Positions 1 to 11,162 are shown, counted from the first letter of the stretch. The stretch: DNA of 64,000 bases from Trifolium pratense (GCF_020283565.1 NC_060060.1:73517257-73581256); one strand, 5' to 3'. The notes: generated by a model from the sequence alone, not told the origin. Numbers and translations: made by a program.

Positions 1-1340
1 CTCCTTGAGAATCATAAAGGATGATCTGATACTTTTTCAATCTTCATTAAGGATATATCAAGACTTTCCAAAAGTGTTTAAAGGACTTTATAAGATAGGA
101 TAAGTCATCCAGCTATTCCATTAAGTTTGTCTTATCCTTAAAGCTCCTGATCAGATCAAATCTCCATTGAGCGTGCTCTTTAAGTGGATTTCCATATATA
201 GCAGATGCTCTCATAAATGCGCGAGATTTCCTTGAATAAATATGATGTTGTAACATGTTTTCCAACATCTTGTTAGTATATTTGTTTTAGCAAAATTAAG
301 CCAATTCAAATATCCAACATCACCAAACAAAACTCAGCTCAGCATCAATTACAAAACCACCATATTACCTAAACACTAAAATCAAAAGGTATCTAACCTA
401 ATTCCCAAATTAATTTACGAGTTCCACTAGAAAACCCTAATTCACAAATTGAAATCAAATTTAACAAACCCAAATTAAAATTTGATATCATTATATCTTA
501 ATACCTAATTACAAATAAAGTTGTAAATCGTTTACCTTAATACGAGACGAGCATCTGATTTTTGAATGTCGAACTCGAACTTCGTTCAACAATGGTGGAG
601 GAGCATCTGGTGAACGATAGAGTCTAAGATAAATGAGGTTGGGTGGTGAGAAAAAAAGATGTTGATGAACGATGAAACGACGAAGTTGAAGAAATCACTT
701 CGTTCAACAATGGTGGACGAAGAACAAACAGGTTGGCTGGTGAATGGGGAAATACGAACAATGAAACAACAGATATTGTGATTTGATTATTTGATTTGAT
801 TATTTGGGAATTATGATTAATAAAACAATATTAAGTTTGGGGTAATTTTGTAAGTTTTAATTTGGTAGGGACTTATTTGCAACATGAAGATGTATGGTAA
901 GCCTTTCTACACCATATAATCCTATGTGGCAATTGACTAATTCAACTGTTTCATTAATTGGCCACAGTGGCGACTTCTTTCAATAAGTCAGTTTTTTGAC
1001 TTCTTCCTAGAATTCTCCCCAAAATATATTCAACACTCACTTTTTCACTCCATATCATTTTCTCTTTCTTCCACCTAATCATTCAACACACATTCAACTT
1101 TTACCCTCTCCAATGGTTTTTCTATTCAACACCCTACCCCACCACTTTCTCTACCCCACCACTTTCTATTTCATATATATTCTTATTTAAATTTAAATTT
1201 TTGTTTTTATGATTAAATAAAATTATAATTATCGATTAAAATTAAATTAAAATAATTAACACTTAACGATTTATTTTTTAGTTTTTGTAATAAAAACAAA
1301 ATTTATTTAATGAAATTATACGATACAAATCATCTTAACT
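1..1340. other. Intergenic, AT-rich, no gene recognised
   Basis: No convincing reading frame is seen. A 21-bp word (start acttcgttcaac, end aatggtgga) occurs twice in direct orientation at 579-599 and 697-717, so a short piece has been duplicated. The stretch around 900-1340 probably belongs to the flank or 3' part of the PIF/Harbinger element that follows, but I could not find its terminal inverted repeat. Confidence 0.5.
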
Positions 1341-1344
1341 TAAT

Positions 1345-1497
1345 TTAAAATACAACACACAAGTAACGTAATTAGTACGATACAAATATTTTGAAATGCA
1401 ATACAACACACAAGCAACATAATTAGTACGATACAAATAATTTAAAATGCGATAAACACACGAGCAGCAACGTAATAATTAGTACAATACAATAATC
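1345..1497. repeat. Imperfect tandem repeat, about 51 bp x 3
   Basis: Three units share the core acaacacacaagtaacgta followed by attagtacgatacaaat. The third unit is more diverged. The array sits just downstream (on the - strand) of the transposase stop codon, so it is probably 3' untranslated sequence of the Harbinger element. A piece of the same core reappears at about 46380-46410. Confidence 0.6.
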
Positions 1498-1498
1498 T

Positions 1499-1989
1499 TC
1501 AATCACGTCCCATTCCAAACTTTGTCCATATGTGCTTTACTAAATCTGCTTGCAAATCTTGATGACCTTTTGGATCACGGAACTCGGATCTAGCACGCAC
1601 ATGATTTGCAAAAGCGGGTAACACCTCGGTCGAGTATGGTTGCGGTGCACTAGATCCACTTTCCTCAGATTGCTCAAAATCGGTCCAACGTTGAGCATAT
1701 GAGTCTCGTTCATCCTCAACAATCATATTATGTAATATGATGCATGATCTCATTATGATACCCAAATCGGCTATGTCCCACAAGCGAGCTGGTTCAAGGA
1801 TGATTTTAAATCGAGCTTGAAGAACTCCAAATGCACGTTCGATGTCCTTCCGATATCCCTCCTGATATTTTGCAAATAACTTATCGGGTTCACTTTGAGG
1901 AAGTCTAATCGATTTGACGAAAGTTGGATAAGAAGGGTAGATACCATCAGCTAGATAGTATGTCATATTATAGGGACGCTGATTCACAA
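1499..1989 (-). pseudogene. PIF/Harbinger transposase (HARBI1/ALP1-like), C-terminal fragment
   Basis: This is the C-terminal part of a DDE_4-type nuclease of the PIF/Harbinger family. It shows the family's conserved YYLADGIYPSYPTFVKSI block near residue 10, then the helical region FGVLQARFKIILEPARLW and a run containing IIMRSCIILHNMIVEDER, which precedes the natural C terminus. An intact family transposase is roughly 400 residues; here only about 160 remain and the N-terminal catalytic Asp residues are missing. Upstream it joins directly to an ORF1-type sequence, so an internal deletion removed the end of ORF1 and the first half of the transposase. A 28-bp tandem duplication at the joint also breaks the frame. 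It cannot encode a working transposase. Confidence 0.85.
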
Positions 1990-2037
1990 AGAAATTAACA
2001 GTAGGAGCATTTCACAAAGAAATTAACAGTAGGAGCA
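1983..2037. repeat. 28-bp tandem duplication at the ORF1/transposase joint
   Basis: A 27-base word (ttcacaaagaaattaacagt plus aggagca) occurs at 1983-2009 and 2011-2037, one base apart. The shift of 28 bp is not a multiple of three, so it separates two reading frames that would otherwise be continuous. Confidence 0.9.
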
Positions 2038-2513
2038 ATTTGACCCCAATATGTTTCACCTTTCTGGTTTCTCCCGACAACACTGCTTGTTCCAAATTTG
2101 ATCCACCCACTAATTAGCACCAAATTTTGTTCAGTGTTCCATGATGGTTGCTGGTTTTTCTTGCTCTTGGGTGTTGAATCTTCATTAGCAATAGTTATTT
2201 GTGTTGAAAATTCGGGAAAGTTAGGTGTACCGCCACTCGGAAAATTTTCATTAACCATCTGCATGTAACTATTAAACGGGGGTGTTTGAGATGGATTTCT
2301 CAGCATAAATCCATAATATGGATGAAAGTTTGTAACAAAGGATGATTGGTTGAAATTTGGTGTTAAACCAAAATTAGGTATGTTTTGAGGATGTTGGTTG
2401 AAAAATTGATTTGAATTTTGATAATTGTTGGGATTTTGATAATTGTTGGGGTTTTGATAATTGTTGGAATTTTGAGAATTGTTGGGATAATTAGAAGAAT
2501 TGTTGGGATCCAT
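1995..2513 (-). pseudogene. PIF/Harbinger ORF1 (Myb/SANT-like DNA-binding partner), N-terminal fragment
   Basis: The frame starts with an Asn-rich low-complexity segment (repeats of SNNYQNPNNYQ, residues 1-45) and then a region rich in N, F and P. Near residue 120 begins KKNQQPSWNTEQNLVLISGWIKFGTSSVVGRNQKGETYWGQIA, the start of the Myb/SANT-like domain found in Harbinger ORF1 proteins, often annotated in plants as glutathione S-transferase T3-like. The domain breaks off after GQIA and runs into transposase sequence. In intact elements this protein helps the transposase bind the element ends. The initiator ATG (2511-2513, - strand) is the first of the frame and is preceded by a poly-A-like run. 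Confidence 0.75.
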
Positions 2514-2675
2514 TTCACTAAAAAAAAAAAATTAAAACTTCAAAAGAAAGACTAATTAGAAAGATAATAATAGATTAAGATAGTGAAAAACTTGGTTTTT
2601 TTTTCTGAGTCCAAATGAAATAAACCAAGTCTCTATTTGTTGCCTCATTATTATATTTGCATCATTGTAATTAAT

Positions 2676-3084
2676 GGCTTAATTAATCTTTTGGTCCCTT
2701 AAAGACATTTTAGGTTTCACAATGGTCCCTTAAAGAAAAAAAGGTCCGGATTGGTCCCTTAAAGACACATCAGTTTCTCAATTGGTCCTTTCCGTCAATT
2801 TTTTACAAAAAAACGTTAGTTTTAGTTGACTGGATTATGGATGCCATTAAGTGTAAGTGGTCTACCAAAAACCTTATTAATTTTTAAAATTTTAACCATT
2901 GGAATTTTTTGTTATATTTGGAGTTAAAATTTAACGGAAATGACCAATATGGCAAACATATATGTCTTTAAGGGACCAATCCGGGCCTTTTTTTCTTTAA
3001 AGGACCAATCCGAGCCTTTTTTTTCTTTAAGGGACCATTATGAAACCTAAAATGTCTTTAAGGGACCAATAGACTAATTAAGTC
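2676..3084. mobile_element. Foldback MITE, Mutator-like (9-bp target duplication)
   Basis: The 409-bp element has long inverted ends: it starts ggcttaattaatcttttggt and its other end reads gacttaattagtctattggt on the opposite strand. Both arms carry repeated ggtccctttaaag-type words. It is flanked by a perfect 9-bp direct duplication, GTAATTAAT, at 2667-2675 and 3085-3093. Nine-base duplications are typical of Mutator-like elements. It contains no coding sequence. Confidence 0.85.
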
Positions 3085-3093
3085 GTAATTAAT

Positions 3094-4048
3094 CAATTAT
3101 AGAACTTAATCATGTAAATTTTTTCAATTTAATTACTATTGAATGAGATTAGCTGTATAGGAAAGGAAGGGACAAAAATTCCTTCCTAAAAAGCAAAAGG
3201 GAGAAGAATGAAGGGCAGGCATCATGAGTTGGGAAATTGGAATTTGGTAAACGAATAGATTTCACAATGATCGCATCGCACCACAGTGAATAAGAAGAGT
3301 AATCAACTTAAAAATTATTTTTAATCAAAGTTTTTTTTATGAAATTTCACATATTTAATTTTTGTTGAAAAAACCGTGAACACACAAAGTAAATTCTTTT
3401 TGACTTTTTTACTTCATCCATTTAAGGGCTGAAATCTGCCGGATCAATTCAATTTAATTAATAATTTATTTATCAGTCTTAATTCTTAAAGATGAAGGTT
3501 GACATTATTCAGAAAATCAATCAAATTTATAATACAAAATTTTACTATAAAAAATTCGAAAAGCCAAACCGTGTTGTTCTCAAGTCTCAACCAATACAAC
3601 TTTTCATAACCAGCCAACAGCTTAACCAAAAGCCATTCTCGAAGGAAGAAGTAAAAGAAAAGGTGCGATCTCTGTGTGAAAGTCAAAACTGGCATTCTTT
3701 TTCTTTTTCTTTCTCACTCAATATCTCAACAACAGCACAAAAATGGACCCCACATAAGATACGCTTTGGTCCTGTCTCATTATCAACACTGTTGTTAACG
3801 TTATTAAACAAAAACAGTGACATAGGAAGCGACAATTGGAGGTGGGATAATCCTCTGTGTTCGATTTTTTGCTTAAAAAAACAAACAAAATCACTCACAT
3901 TTTGATTCTCCGTATCTCTCTCTTTCCCTTTTTCTCATTCTCCTTTATTTATATACTTTACCATTTTCTTCATATCTTTCACCATACCAACCATTTCTCT
4001 TTTCAACTTCATCTCTTCTTCTTTTTTTTACTTCCTTTTCTTCTTCTC
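3094..4048 (+). promoter_or_regulatory. Upstream region of the response regulator gene
   Basis: This 955-bp stretch between the MITE and the start codon holds the promoter and 5' leader. The only core-promoter candidate I see is a TATA-like word in ctcctttatttatatacttt at about 3940-3955, some 95 bp before the ATG. It is followed by a long pyrimidine-rich leader (about 3960-4048), common in plant 5' UTRs. A frame open from 3492 to 3905 has no recognisable protein and is not taken as a gene. Confidence 0.4.
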
Positions 4049-6162
4049 ATGGCTACCACCGGTGATGTTGGTGTTGTTGGTGAGTTACACGTCCTTGCTG
4101 TGGATGATAGTTTTGTTGATCGTAAAGTTATTGAAAGGTTGCTCAAATTCACTTCTTGCAAAGGTAATACAATAAAGATCACAAATTTTACAACCCTTTT
4201 GATTTTTTGTATGGATTTTGGGTTCACTTGGATTCGATTCTGAGTTTCTGGTGGTTATTGGAAATTGGGTTTTTTTTTTTTTTTTTGCAGTGACTGTGGT
4301 AGAGAGTGGAACTAGAGCTTTACAGTATCTGGGATTGGATGGTGATACGAGTTCCATTGGTTTTGATGTAAGCAGGTTTTATAATTTTGTTTTAATTTTT
4401 TTGAGGTATTTTTCAGTTTTGGTGTATGGTGCTTATGTTGTTGTTTTGATTGATATGGTTATAGGGTGTGAAGGTTAATATGATAATGACAGATTATTCC
4501 ATGCCTGGGATGACAGGATATGAATTACTTAAGAAGATTAAGGTATCAATGAATTCTTCTTGTTATGTTTTGTGTTTCTTTTTAGAGATTAAGATGAATT
4601 TTCCTGATTAAATTGTAGTTGATGAAATTTGATTTTGTTATTGATCTTTACTTATTTCTGTTGATTTCAGCAGGAATCATCTGTTTTTAGAGAGATTCCA
4701 GTGGTGGTTATGTCCTCTGAGAATATCTTAACCCGAATCGATAGGTAAGATCTTGATCAGATTAACAATCTCTTTCCATTTAGTATTGCTTTTTAGCTGA
4801 GATTTTGAGCTTGATCTGTTGGTTATATTTGCATATTGGATGATATGTTTGTTGATTAGGTTAGTCTATGTAGTTCTTTTATTTTAAGCCTTTGGTTTTT
4901 CTGTTGAACACGTGTATTTTTTTGGGCATGAATTCCATCTAGACTTGAAATTCACTTGTGAAATATGTGTGGGATTTGTGTGATTAGATTATAATTAGAT
5001 CCCTCATGTTTTTGCCTATTCTAGGTTGGTTCTGGCAATTTTCTAGATGTACATACTCAACCACCAAATTCAAAAATAGCCATGGTGAGTGGATCATAGA
5101 TTCATAATCATAATACTCAAATTATATTAGGGAATCACTTATTATTATGTCAAAGATCTCGAGATCTCAATAGTTAATTAGGTCTAGGCTGGCAATGAAT
5201 GGAGATTATAACTGCAAATATTGCATTAAACCTTTCTTAATGATTTGCAATATGAAGTTAAGAGTTTTGTAGATCTAAATGGAATCAATCAATCTTACCA
5301 ATTTAATTAACCTAGATATTGACCTCAAGTGGTTAACGAGCTCCCCCTAGGGTGAATTGTTCGGGAGAACCCAAGTTTGATTCCTGGTGGGAACAATTCT
5401 TTGTCAGACTTTACTTATATATCGCAGTCGAACTATGGATTACTAGGGCCCTTAGTCATTAAACATCCTAATCTCTTCACTTCTCTCACCAACACATGAC
5501 CAAAATCTTTTCACTAAAATTATAGGCTATCAACAATCTTGCAAAATCTTTCTATTTATGGACAGAATCAACCCATCAAATCAATAATATCATCATATTA
5601 GACACATGGGAAGAACATGTTACTTTTATCTTGCAATTGTGGCTACAATAATAATTGAAGCGTGATGAAATCCAATTTCCTTTAAAGACCTTGTTGGCAT
5701 GACAGCATTATTGTAAATATTATAATTGCCACACAATTATTCACTTTATCAACAACTTCTATAGTGCTTCCATTTATGCCTGAAATTATTGGCAAACACC
5801 ATTGTTAAAATCTAGCATAGTCTTCACCTTGCAAATTTGATGATCCATGAATGGAAGTTTCTTACTTATTTCCTTGCTTGTTCATTTTTATTGATCGTCG
5901 ACTTTTGATGATTGGCAGTTGTTTGGAGGAAGGAGCAGAGGAGTTTCTATTGAAACCTGTCAAGTTATCAGACGTGAAACGCTTAACAGATTTCATCATG
6001 AGTGGTGAAGGGAAGAAAGTTGGAGGAAAAAGATCTCAAAAAAGAAACCGGTCAGATGATTGCATTTCATCTCTATCAACGACATGCTCAACCGTTTCTC
6101 ATCCATGCGATCTATCATCACTATCACCGTCTGCTATGTCATCAAAGAAATCTAGACTATGA
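4049..6162 (+). CDS. Type-A cytokinin response regulator (ARR5/6/7/15-like)
   Basis: Five exons: 4049-4163, 4291-4367, 4465-4542, 4674-4744 (or from 4671) and 5919-6162; 194 or 195 aa. The product is a single receiver domain with a short Ser-rich tail. It shows the acidic pair in LAVDDSF (D19, D20), the phospho-acceptor Asp74 in [15 protein letters not shown], the conserved T/S region VVMSSEN, and Lys126 in [10 protein letters not shown]. There is no Myb/GARP domain, so it is type A rather than type B. Such proteins are induced by cytokinin, accept phosphate from His-phosphotransfer proteins and damp cytokinin signalling in the nucleus and cytoplasm. The tail has a basic stretch ([10 protein letters not shown]) that may be a nuclear signal. 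The third intron ends in two tandem acceptors (cagcag, 4668-4673), adding or omitting one Gln. The last intron is long (1174 bp) and carries a SINE-like repeat. Confidence 0.92.
5327..5450 (+). mobile_element. tRNA-derived SINE-like repeat in intron 4
   Basis: The sequence has an A-box-like word (agtggttaacgagctcc) followed about 40 bp later by a B-box-like word (aagtttgattcctgg), the internal RNA polymerase III promoter arrangement of tRNA-derived SINEs. It lies in sense orientation within the fourth intron of the response regulator gene. No cloverleaf could be drawn, so it is not called a tRNA. The 3' end was not defined. Confidence 0.4.
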
Positions 6163-6895
6163 CTATTGATTCATTAAGAAGTGCCCTTTATGTCTCCATT
6201 TTTGCTGAACTATATTGTTCATATCACGATGTAATTTGTGTTTTTATACTAAATATTGCTGACAATGAGTATAGGATTAGGACTAAGGAAGAGGATCTCA
6301 GAAATCACTTGCTTTTGTTTGTAAAGAAGAAATTTATTATTAGAAAAATTAACAAAATCATCCATTTTGCCGGGTCTACTTTTGTGTTTACTCTGGATCT
6401 GATTAATTATTTTCAGTAACATTTAAAATGATGTTAAAGTTTTGAATCCCTACTTATTAGATTATTGCTTCTTATTTTGTTTTTTTGTCTTTTTTGTGCA
6501 TATGAATGAATTATGGTTGTTGCCATTGATCAATGATCATCCTAACTAGCATTCCAATCTCTTAAATCAATGTTTGGATAAGTTGTGGCAAACGGCTTAA
6601 CTGATGAGGCTGCGTCTATGTTTGGTATTACGGTGGATACGCCAGAGTTATGATGAGTAACTGTGATTTCACAGAAGCTATAACTTTTGAAAAATTACGG
6701 TAGATCGTCGTGATTATGACGTACTTACCAAAGATAGGCCGCAACTAAGTCCAATGATTTTTGGTTACAATTTGAGTCAAACTTGTTCATAGTACAACAA
6801 AGTGTATAGTCAAAGCAGGTTTCATTTGAAAAGGTCAGAGACACGTTCAAATAATTTTGATCAAAGAATGCTTGTCCATCATGTTTACAGCGTAA
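6163..6895. other. 3' flank of the response regulator gene
   Basis: Expected 3' UTR and spacer. The frames in this stretch (6159-6419, 6802-6984) have no recognisable domain and a composition like noncoding DNA. Confidence 0.4.
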
Positions 6896-7246
6896 GGCTC
6901 TATTTTGTAAAAATAAGCTATAAAATTAAAGTGTTTGACAAATTTAGTTGTTGTAGGTACAAAATGACAAAAATACATGATTAGTGGGTAATGTTTTTTT
7001 TTTTTTTTGTAAGTGTTAGTGGGTAGTTATTATAATTTTTAAAAAATAAATAAATAAAATTAAATATGGAATAAAATGAAAAATCTATAAGCTATAAGCT
7101 CATACGCTACTTGAAATAGCATCTCAAAAAACGCTATAAGCTAGTTAGAGAAGCTTGTTACCAAACACTTCACATTTTTTTCAAACAAACTTATAAGCTA
7201 GTTTAATAAGCTATAAGCTAGTTTATTGGACATACCAAATAGTGCC
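6896..7246. mobile_element. MITE, Tourist/Harbinger-like (TAA target site)
   Basis: The 351-bp element begins ggctctattttgta and its other end reads ggcactatttggta on the opposite strand. It is flanked on both sides by TAA (6893-6895 and 7247-7249), the target duplication of Tourist/Harbinger elements. Both subterminal regions repeat the word ataagctataagcta. It belongs to the same group as the element at 7897-8658. Confidence 0.65.
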
Positions 7247-7764
7247 TAAATCATGCAACAATGATTAAGTCAAATAACAAATTGTTTAAAGTCAAACTAA
7301 GTTGATAAAGTTTACTCCATTTCTTAATACTATCATAATTCACACGAGTAACCAATTAGATAACTTGCCATCAACGAATATTATTATTTTCATATTTTTT
7401 GATTGCTTGCATTGGATATATTGATTTATTAGTTATGAATAATAACTAAAAAACCATGTGTCAATTAATTGACTGTTACTTAAAGCAGCAAGTTGGTTAC
7501 AAAAATCTAAGGGCTGAACTTTTCTCCACCGGGTGCATGTGCATTTTAGATGACATATTTTGCTAATCCAACGTGTACGACCGCTGTAAATAATTTTTCG
7601 AGTCTTGTGAGACTCAAATGAGCGGCTTACGAGTTTTAATTCTAGTGTATATCCAAGCTCAGGTTCAAACCAACTTTGATTAAGCTAGTAGAGACTCATA
7701 TTGTCTCATTCAAACACTCTTCTACCATTTTCGTTGATTATGTTATCCGATGTAAATAATAAAA

Positions 7765-7850
7765 CAGTTTAGTTGGTAGAGAGACATTGCATTCATATGT
7801 AGGGAAGTTTGAACCCTAATACATCCACTTTTTTTTTGACAATAACACCC
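7765..7850 (+). mobile_element. SINE-like fragment
   Basis: The A-box-like stretch tagttggtagagagacattg is followed by a B-box-like word (aagtttgaaccctaat) and then a run of T. This matches the layout of tRNA-derived SINEs. Only the promoter-like head is clear. Confidence 0.35.
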
Positions 7851-7896
7851 TAGTACATCCACTTATTTACTTTAAAAGGTGAAATTCTAGTGACTA

Positions 7897-8658
7897 GGAC
7901 TCTGTTTGGCAAGATTTAGCTATAAGCTAGCTTATAGCTGATAGCTGAAAAGCTACGTGATTGAAATTAAAGTGTTTGGTAAAAATTACTCCCTCCGTTT
8001 CAAATCACTTGACTTTTTAGAATTTTTTTTTAAAATTACTTGTCTTTTTGATAATTTATGTTATATTTTGTCAATTATACCCTCCTTATTTTAAATCTTT
8101 TTGTATTTTTTTTACTAAACTTCTTTGTATAATTTGTTTAAAAAAAATTGATACATAACGTATTAAATTTATTGGAAAGAGAAAGTGCGTGCAAAAAAAA
8201 AAAAAATTGGTGAATTAAAATAAGGATATAATAGGAAAATAAGGTGCGAAAATACACTTTCTTAATTTCTTGTTTTTTTCTTTCTAAAAAGTCAAGTAAT
8301 TTGAAACGGATGGAGATGGAGTAGCTTTTTAAATGATTGATAAATATAAAAAAAAAATATGACATAAAATATAGTGAGTAGTTTTCTTCTTTAGTGGGTA
8401 GTTTTTTAGTTTTTTTTTTTTTTGGTAAGAGAGTTTTTTAGTTTTTTATTTATAAAAAATAATAAAATTAGAAGTTAGAATGGAAAAAACCGTAATAAGC
8501 TATAAGCTATAAGTTCAAATGCTACTTGAAATAACATCTCAGAGAAAACTATAAACTAATGGGAAAAACTTTTTACCAAACACATTTATTTTTTTGGACA
8601 AACTTATAAGCTACTCCAATAAGCTATAAGCTAGCTTATTAGACTTACCAAACAACCC
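7897..8658. mobile_element. MITE of the taagcta family, interrupted by a second MITE
   Basis: The ends ggactctgtttggcaaga and, on the opposite strand, gggttgtttggtaagtct form terminal inverted repeats. Subterminal repeats of ataagctataagctagcttat link it to the element at 6896-7246. The target duplication is unclear (cta on the left, taa on the right). The element is split by a separate Stowaway-type insertion at 7989-8321. Confidence 0.6.
7989..8321. mobile_element. Stowaway-type (Tc1/mariner) MITE nested in another MITE
   Basis: The left end is TA-ctccctccgtttcaaat, the hallmark end of Stowaway elements. The right end is the matching atttgaaacgga...ggagta with a small internal insertion (tggaga). 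TA flanks both ends (7987-7988, 8322-8323). The interior is AT-rich and noncoding. It lies inside the taagcta-family MITE, so it inserted later. Confidence 0.8.
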
Positions 8659-9566
8659 TAAGCTATTAAAAAAAAAAAAAAAAAACAGTTTAGCTAACAA
8701 AGTTATAGAATGCTCTTTAATCATGCCAAACGGCAGCTTGCAAAGCAAGTCCAAAAAAAGAAACAGTTTAGCACTTTAGCTAACAAAATTATAGAATGCT
8801 CTTTAGAATGGACCAATTCATGAATTGGTGCATAATGGACAAATGATGACAAACCGTTGGATTAGGTGAACACAAGAATCTTGTGATGTACTGTCTATAT
8901 AAAATAATATTCTCTTATTTTTATCTCTCCCATGTTCACTGTCTCATATTTTCCTGTTTCAACAACATCAATTTACGGCCATGGAAACTCAAACACCGTT
9001 CAACAAAACAACATAAGAAATCCCAAAACAAAAATCTTTAGCCTAAAAAGAGAAGAAACTTATCTTCCATCATGGTAACATGCATGAAAAAATAGACAGA
9101 AAAATCATAAAAAAAAAAAAAAAAAAAAAACTTAAGATCTACCATTTCATAGATATTGGAGGATGGCAAAGAAGATAAACATCAAATATACCCAGAATAG
9201 TGAAAGAAAAAAAATGCATTTTTAGGACTTATAATGAAAGGATTTGAGAATTTGTGAAGTGGGTCATCAACTCAACAAGTACAATTTCTTAACATGTTAT
9301 TACACAAAAATTGAAGATTTTTTTTTAATAAAATTAAAGGTTTGAGGTGAAGTTGAAGCAACCCAAGAAATGGAGGGTTGAGGAAGATTTTTTTATTTAT
9401 ATATTCAAAGGGTTGAAGAAGATGATTGTTTGTGTGGGAAAGAAGTATCTGAGGAAGAAAAGCTAATAATCAAGTGCAGAGGGAGTATTGTAGTAGTGTG
9501 TAGATCAGATTAATCCAATAGTAAAAATAAATTTGTCCATGATGGACCAATAGTTATATGAGTCTA
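8659..9566. other. Intergenic, no gene recognised
   Basis: An approximately 40-bp segment containing agtttagctaacaaa and ttatagaatgctcttta occurs twice (about 8687-8725 and 8763-8805). Several poly-A runs are present. No coding signal is seen. Confidence 0.4.
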
Positions 9567-10199
9567 CTAGACACTTACTCGTGCGATGCACGGATCTTAT
9601 GCGCTAATTTATACCATAACGTCAAAACATTATTTGTATAAGTAGTAAATTTAAAATTGAAACAACGGGTATTATCAAAATAATAGTAACAATAGAAGTT
9701 ATCTAAATGTGATATAGATGTTAAATATGTGTTTATACATTTAAAAAACTTATTTATACATCACATTTGAAGTTACTTTGGTATCTTCTTCGTTAACATT
9801 GGTTAGCAATATCTTTAACTCAATCTTTAAAATAACTCTGGAAATGACAACATATAACTGAAAACAATTGATATTGAAACATAAGTTTTTTATTTTTATA
9901 TTATAAATAAATCTCATTGAAAGATTCTGCATTGGATAAACTACTTCATTATCGAATTTGACATTTGTATTAATTTGAAACTTATTGGAGTCTTCATTAT
10001 CCCTTACGAAAAAACTACATCATTATCAAATTTGAAATTTAAATTAATTTGAAACTTATTGGAGCAAAGGTAAACCAACTTAACTGATCATACTCAAATA
10101 TCGAATATGATAAAAATCATAAAGGGAATAACAACCATTAGTAAATTTTATTTTACTAACATTAGGAAGTAGTCCTGACAATCGACCAACTTCTTATAT

Positions 10200-10368
10200 G
10201 GGAATGGATTCTCTCAAGTGTAATTTACACTTGAGAGAATAAAGTGTGGTTTGTTACCATTGATCAAGAGAGAGAAACATATAAAAATTTAGAGAAAATG
10301 AATTTAAATGGTGTTAGATTACACTTTATTCTCTCAAGTGTAAATCACATTTGAGAGAATCCATTCCC
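10200..10368. mobile_element. Foldback MITE inside the Helitron
   Basis: The 169-bp element has inverted ends beginning gggaatggattctctcaa. Each end itself folds, because ttctctcaagtgtaa is followed by its own complement. It is flanked by a near-perfect 9-bp duplication, ttcttatat on the left and ttcttgtat on the right (10369-10377). Confidence 0.7.
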
Positions 10369-10544
10369 TTCTTGTATACACAAAGATTGGACAAAAAATT
10401 ATTAACAAAAATATTAATTATTTTGAAAAAAAAAACAAAATACACAAAATAATAAAATGAACAAAAAAAAACCCAAAACAACAACAACAACAATAAAAAT
10501 AATAATAATAATAATAATAATAATAATTACAATTAGTACCTATT

Positions 10545-10980
10545 CTGGGCCGAGCATAGATGCTCGAGCACCAAAGGATGTCGAACAAATATAACCCGAG
10601 CTAACCTATCACGAAGAGTTCGCGAGCCTTGCTCGATTCACCAACGGTCTGATACTCCCGCGTATCGTAACGGCCGTAAACAGGAATGATGAGCATTTAC
10701 TGCACATCAAGGCCTCCAAGCCGTTTTTCGGCAGCCACTTGATGGTCATTAATGCCATCAAGGGCCTTGGCCCTGCGCTGGGGGCTATATATATGTGATG
10801 CCACTCCATTCACAAGGTACGTATTATTTTAGCACAAGAAAACCTTCACTTCACCTCACTGACTTGAGCGTCGGAGTGTCTGTAGGTACACAACCCCTCT
10901 CCGTTTCAACAGGGGCTTTATCAACATCAACGCCGACGCGGTCGCATTTCTGATCCGGTAAGATCAGTACCCCACATTAA
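10545..10980 (+). mobile_element. LTR-retrotransposon LTR fragment
   Basis: This block is markedly richer in G and C than its surroundings. It has a TATA box (gctatatatatgtg, about 10785) and then the word cactgacttgagcgtcggag (10858 onward), which recurs in the transcribed part of many plant Ty3/gypsy LTRs. A possible LTR end, tttcaaca, lies near 10903-10910. The 5' boundary is not defined and no internal coding region follows. It appears to be carried inside the Helitron. Confidence 0.55.
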
Positions 10981-11162
10981 ATATATATAAGTGGATGATG
11001 TGGCTAAATAAAAGGTTTTCATTGGTTTGTGGATTAGGGTTTAGATAGGCAATTCCACAACTATCTAGGATTTATATATATAGATATTATACGGAACCCT
11101 TCATTGATAATTTAAGTGTCCTATGTGAACCTTTGTAAACAATAACATTAATATATTGCATC

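Larger units (their letters stand above)
9567..11084 (-). mobile_element. Non-autonomous Helitron, minus strand
   Basis: Read on the - strand, the element starts with TC (11084-11083) in A|TCTATATATATAAATCC, followed by a CCACATCATCC-type word common near plant Helitron 5' ends. It ends at 9567 with CTAG, preceded by a GC hairpin (CGTGCATCGCACG) about 11 bases upstream. The bordering bases are A at the 5' end and T at the 3' end, as expected for Helitron insertion between A and T without target duplication. The 1518-bp element has no Rep/helicase gene. It carries a MITE (10200-10368), a run of AAT repeats near 10500 and a GC-richer LTR fragment (10545-10980). Confidence 0.75.

Noticed and set aside
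3492..3905. 137-residue open frame upstream of the response regulator
   Set aside because: No domain is seen, it overlaps another open frame on the - strand, and it lies in the expected promoter and leader.
5327..5450. A tRNA gene, suggested by A-box and B-box words
   Set aside because: No acceptor stem or anticodon arm can be folded; a tRNA-derived SINE explains it better. The same applies to 7765-7850 and 12238-12335.
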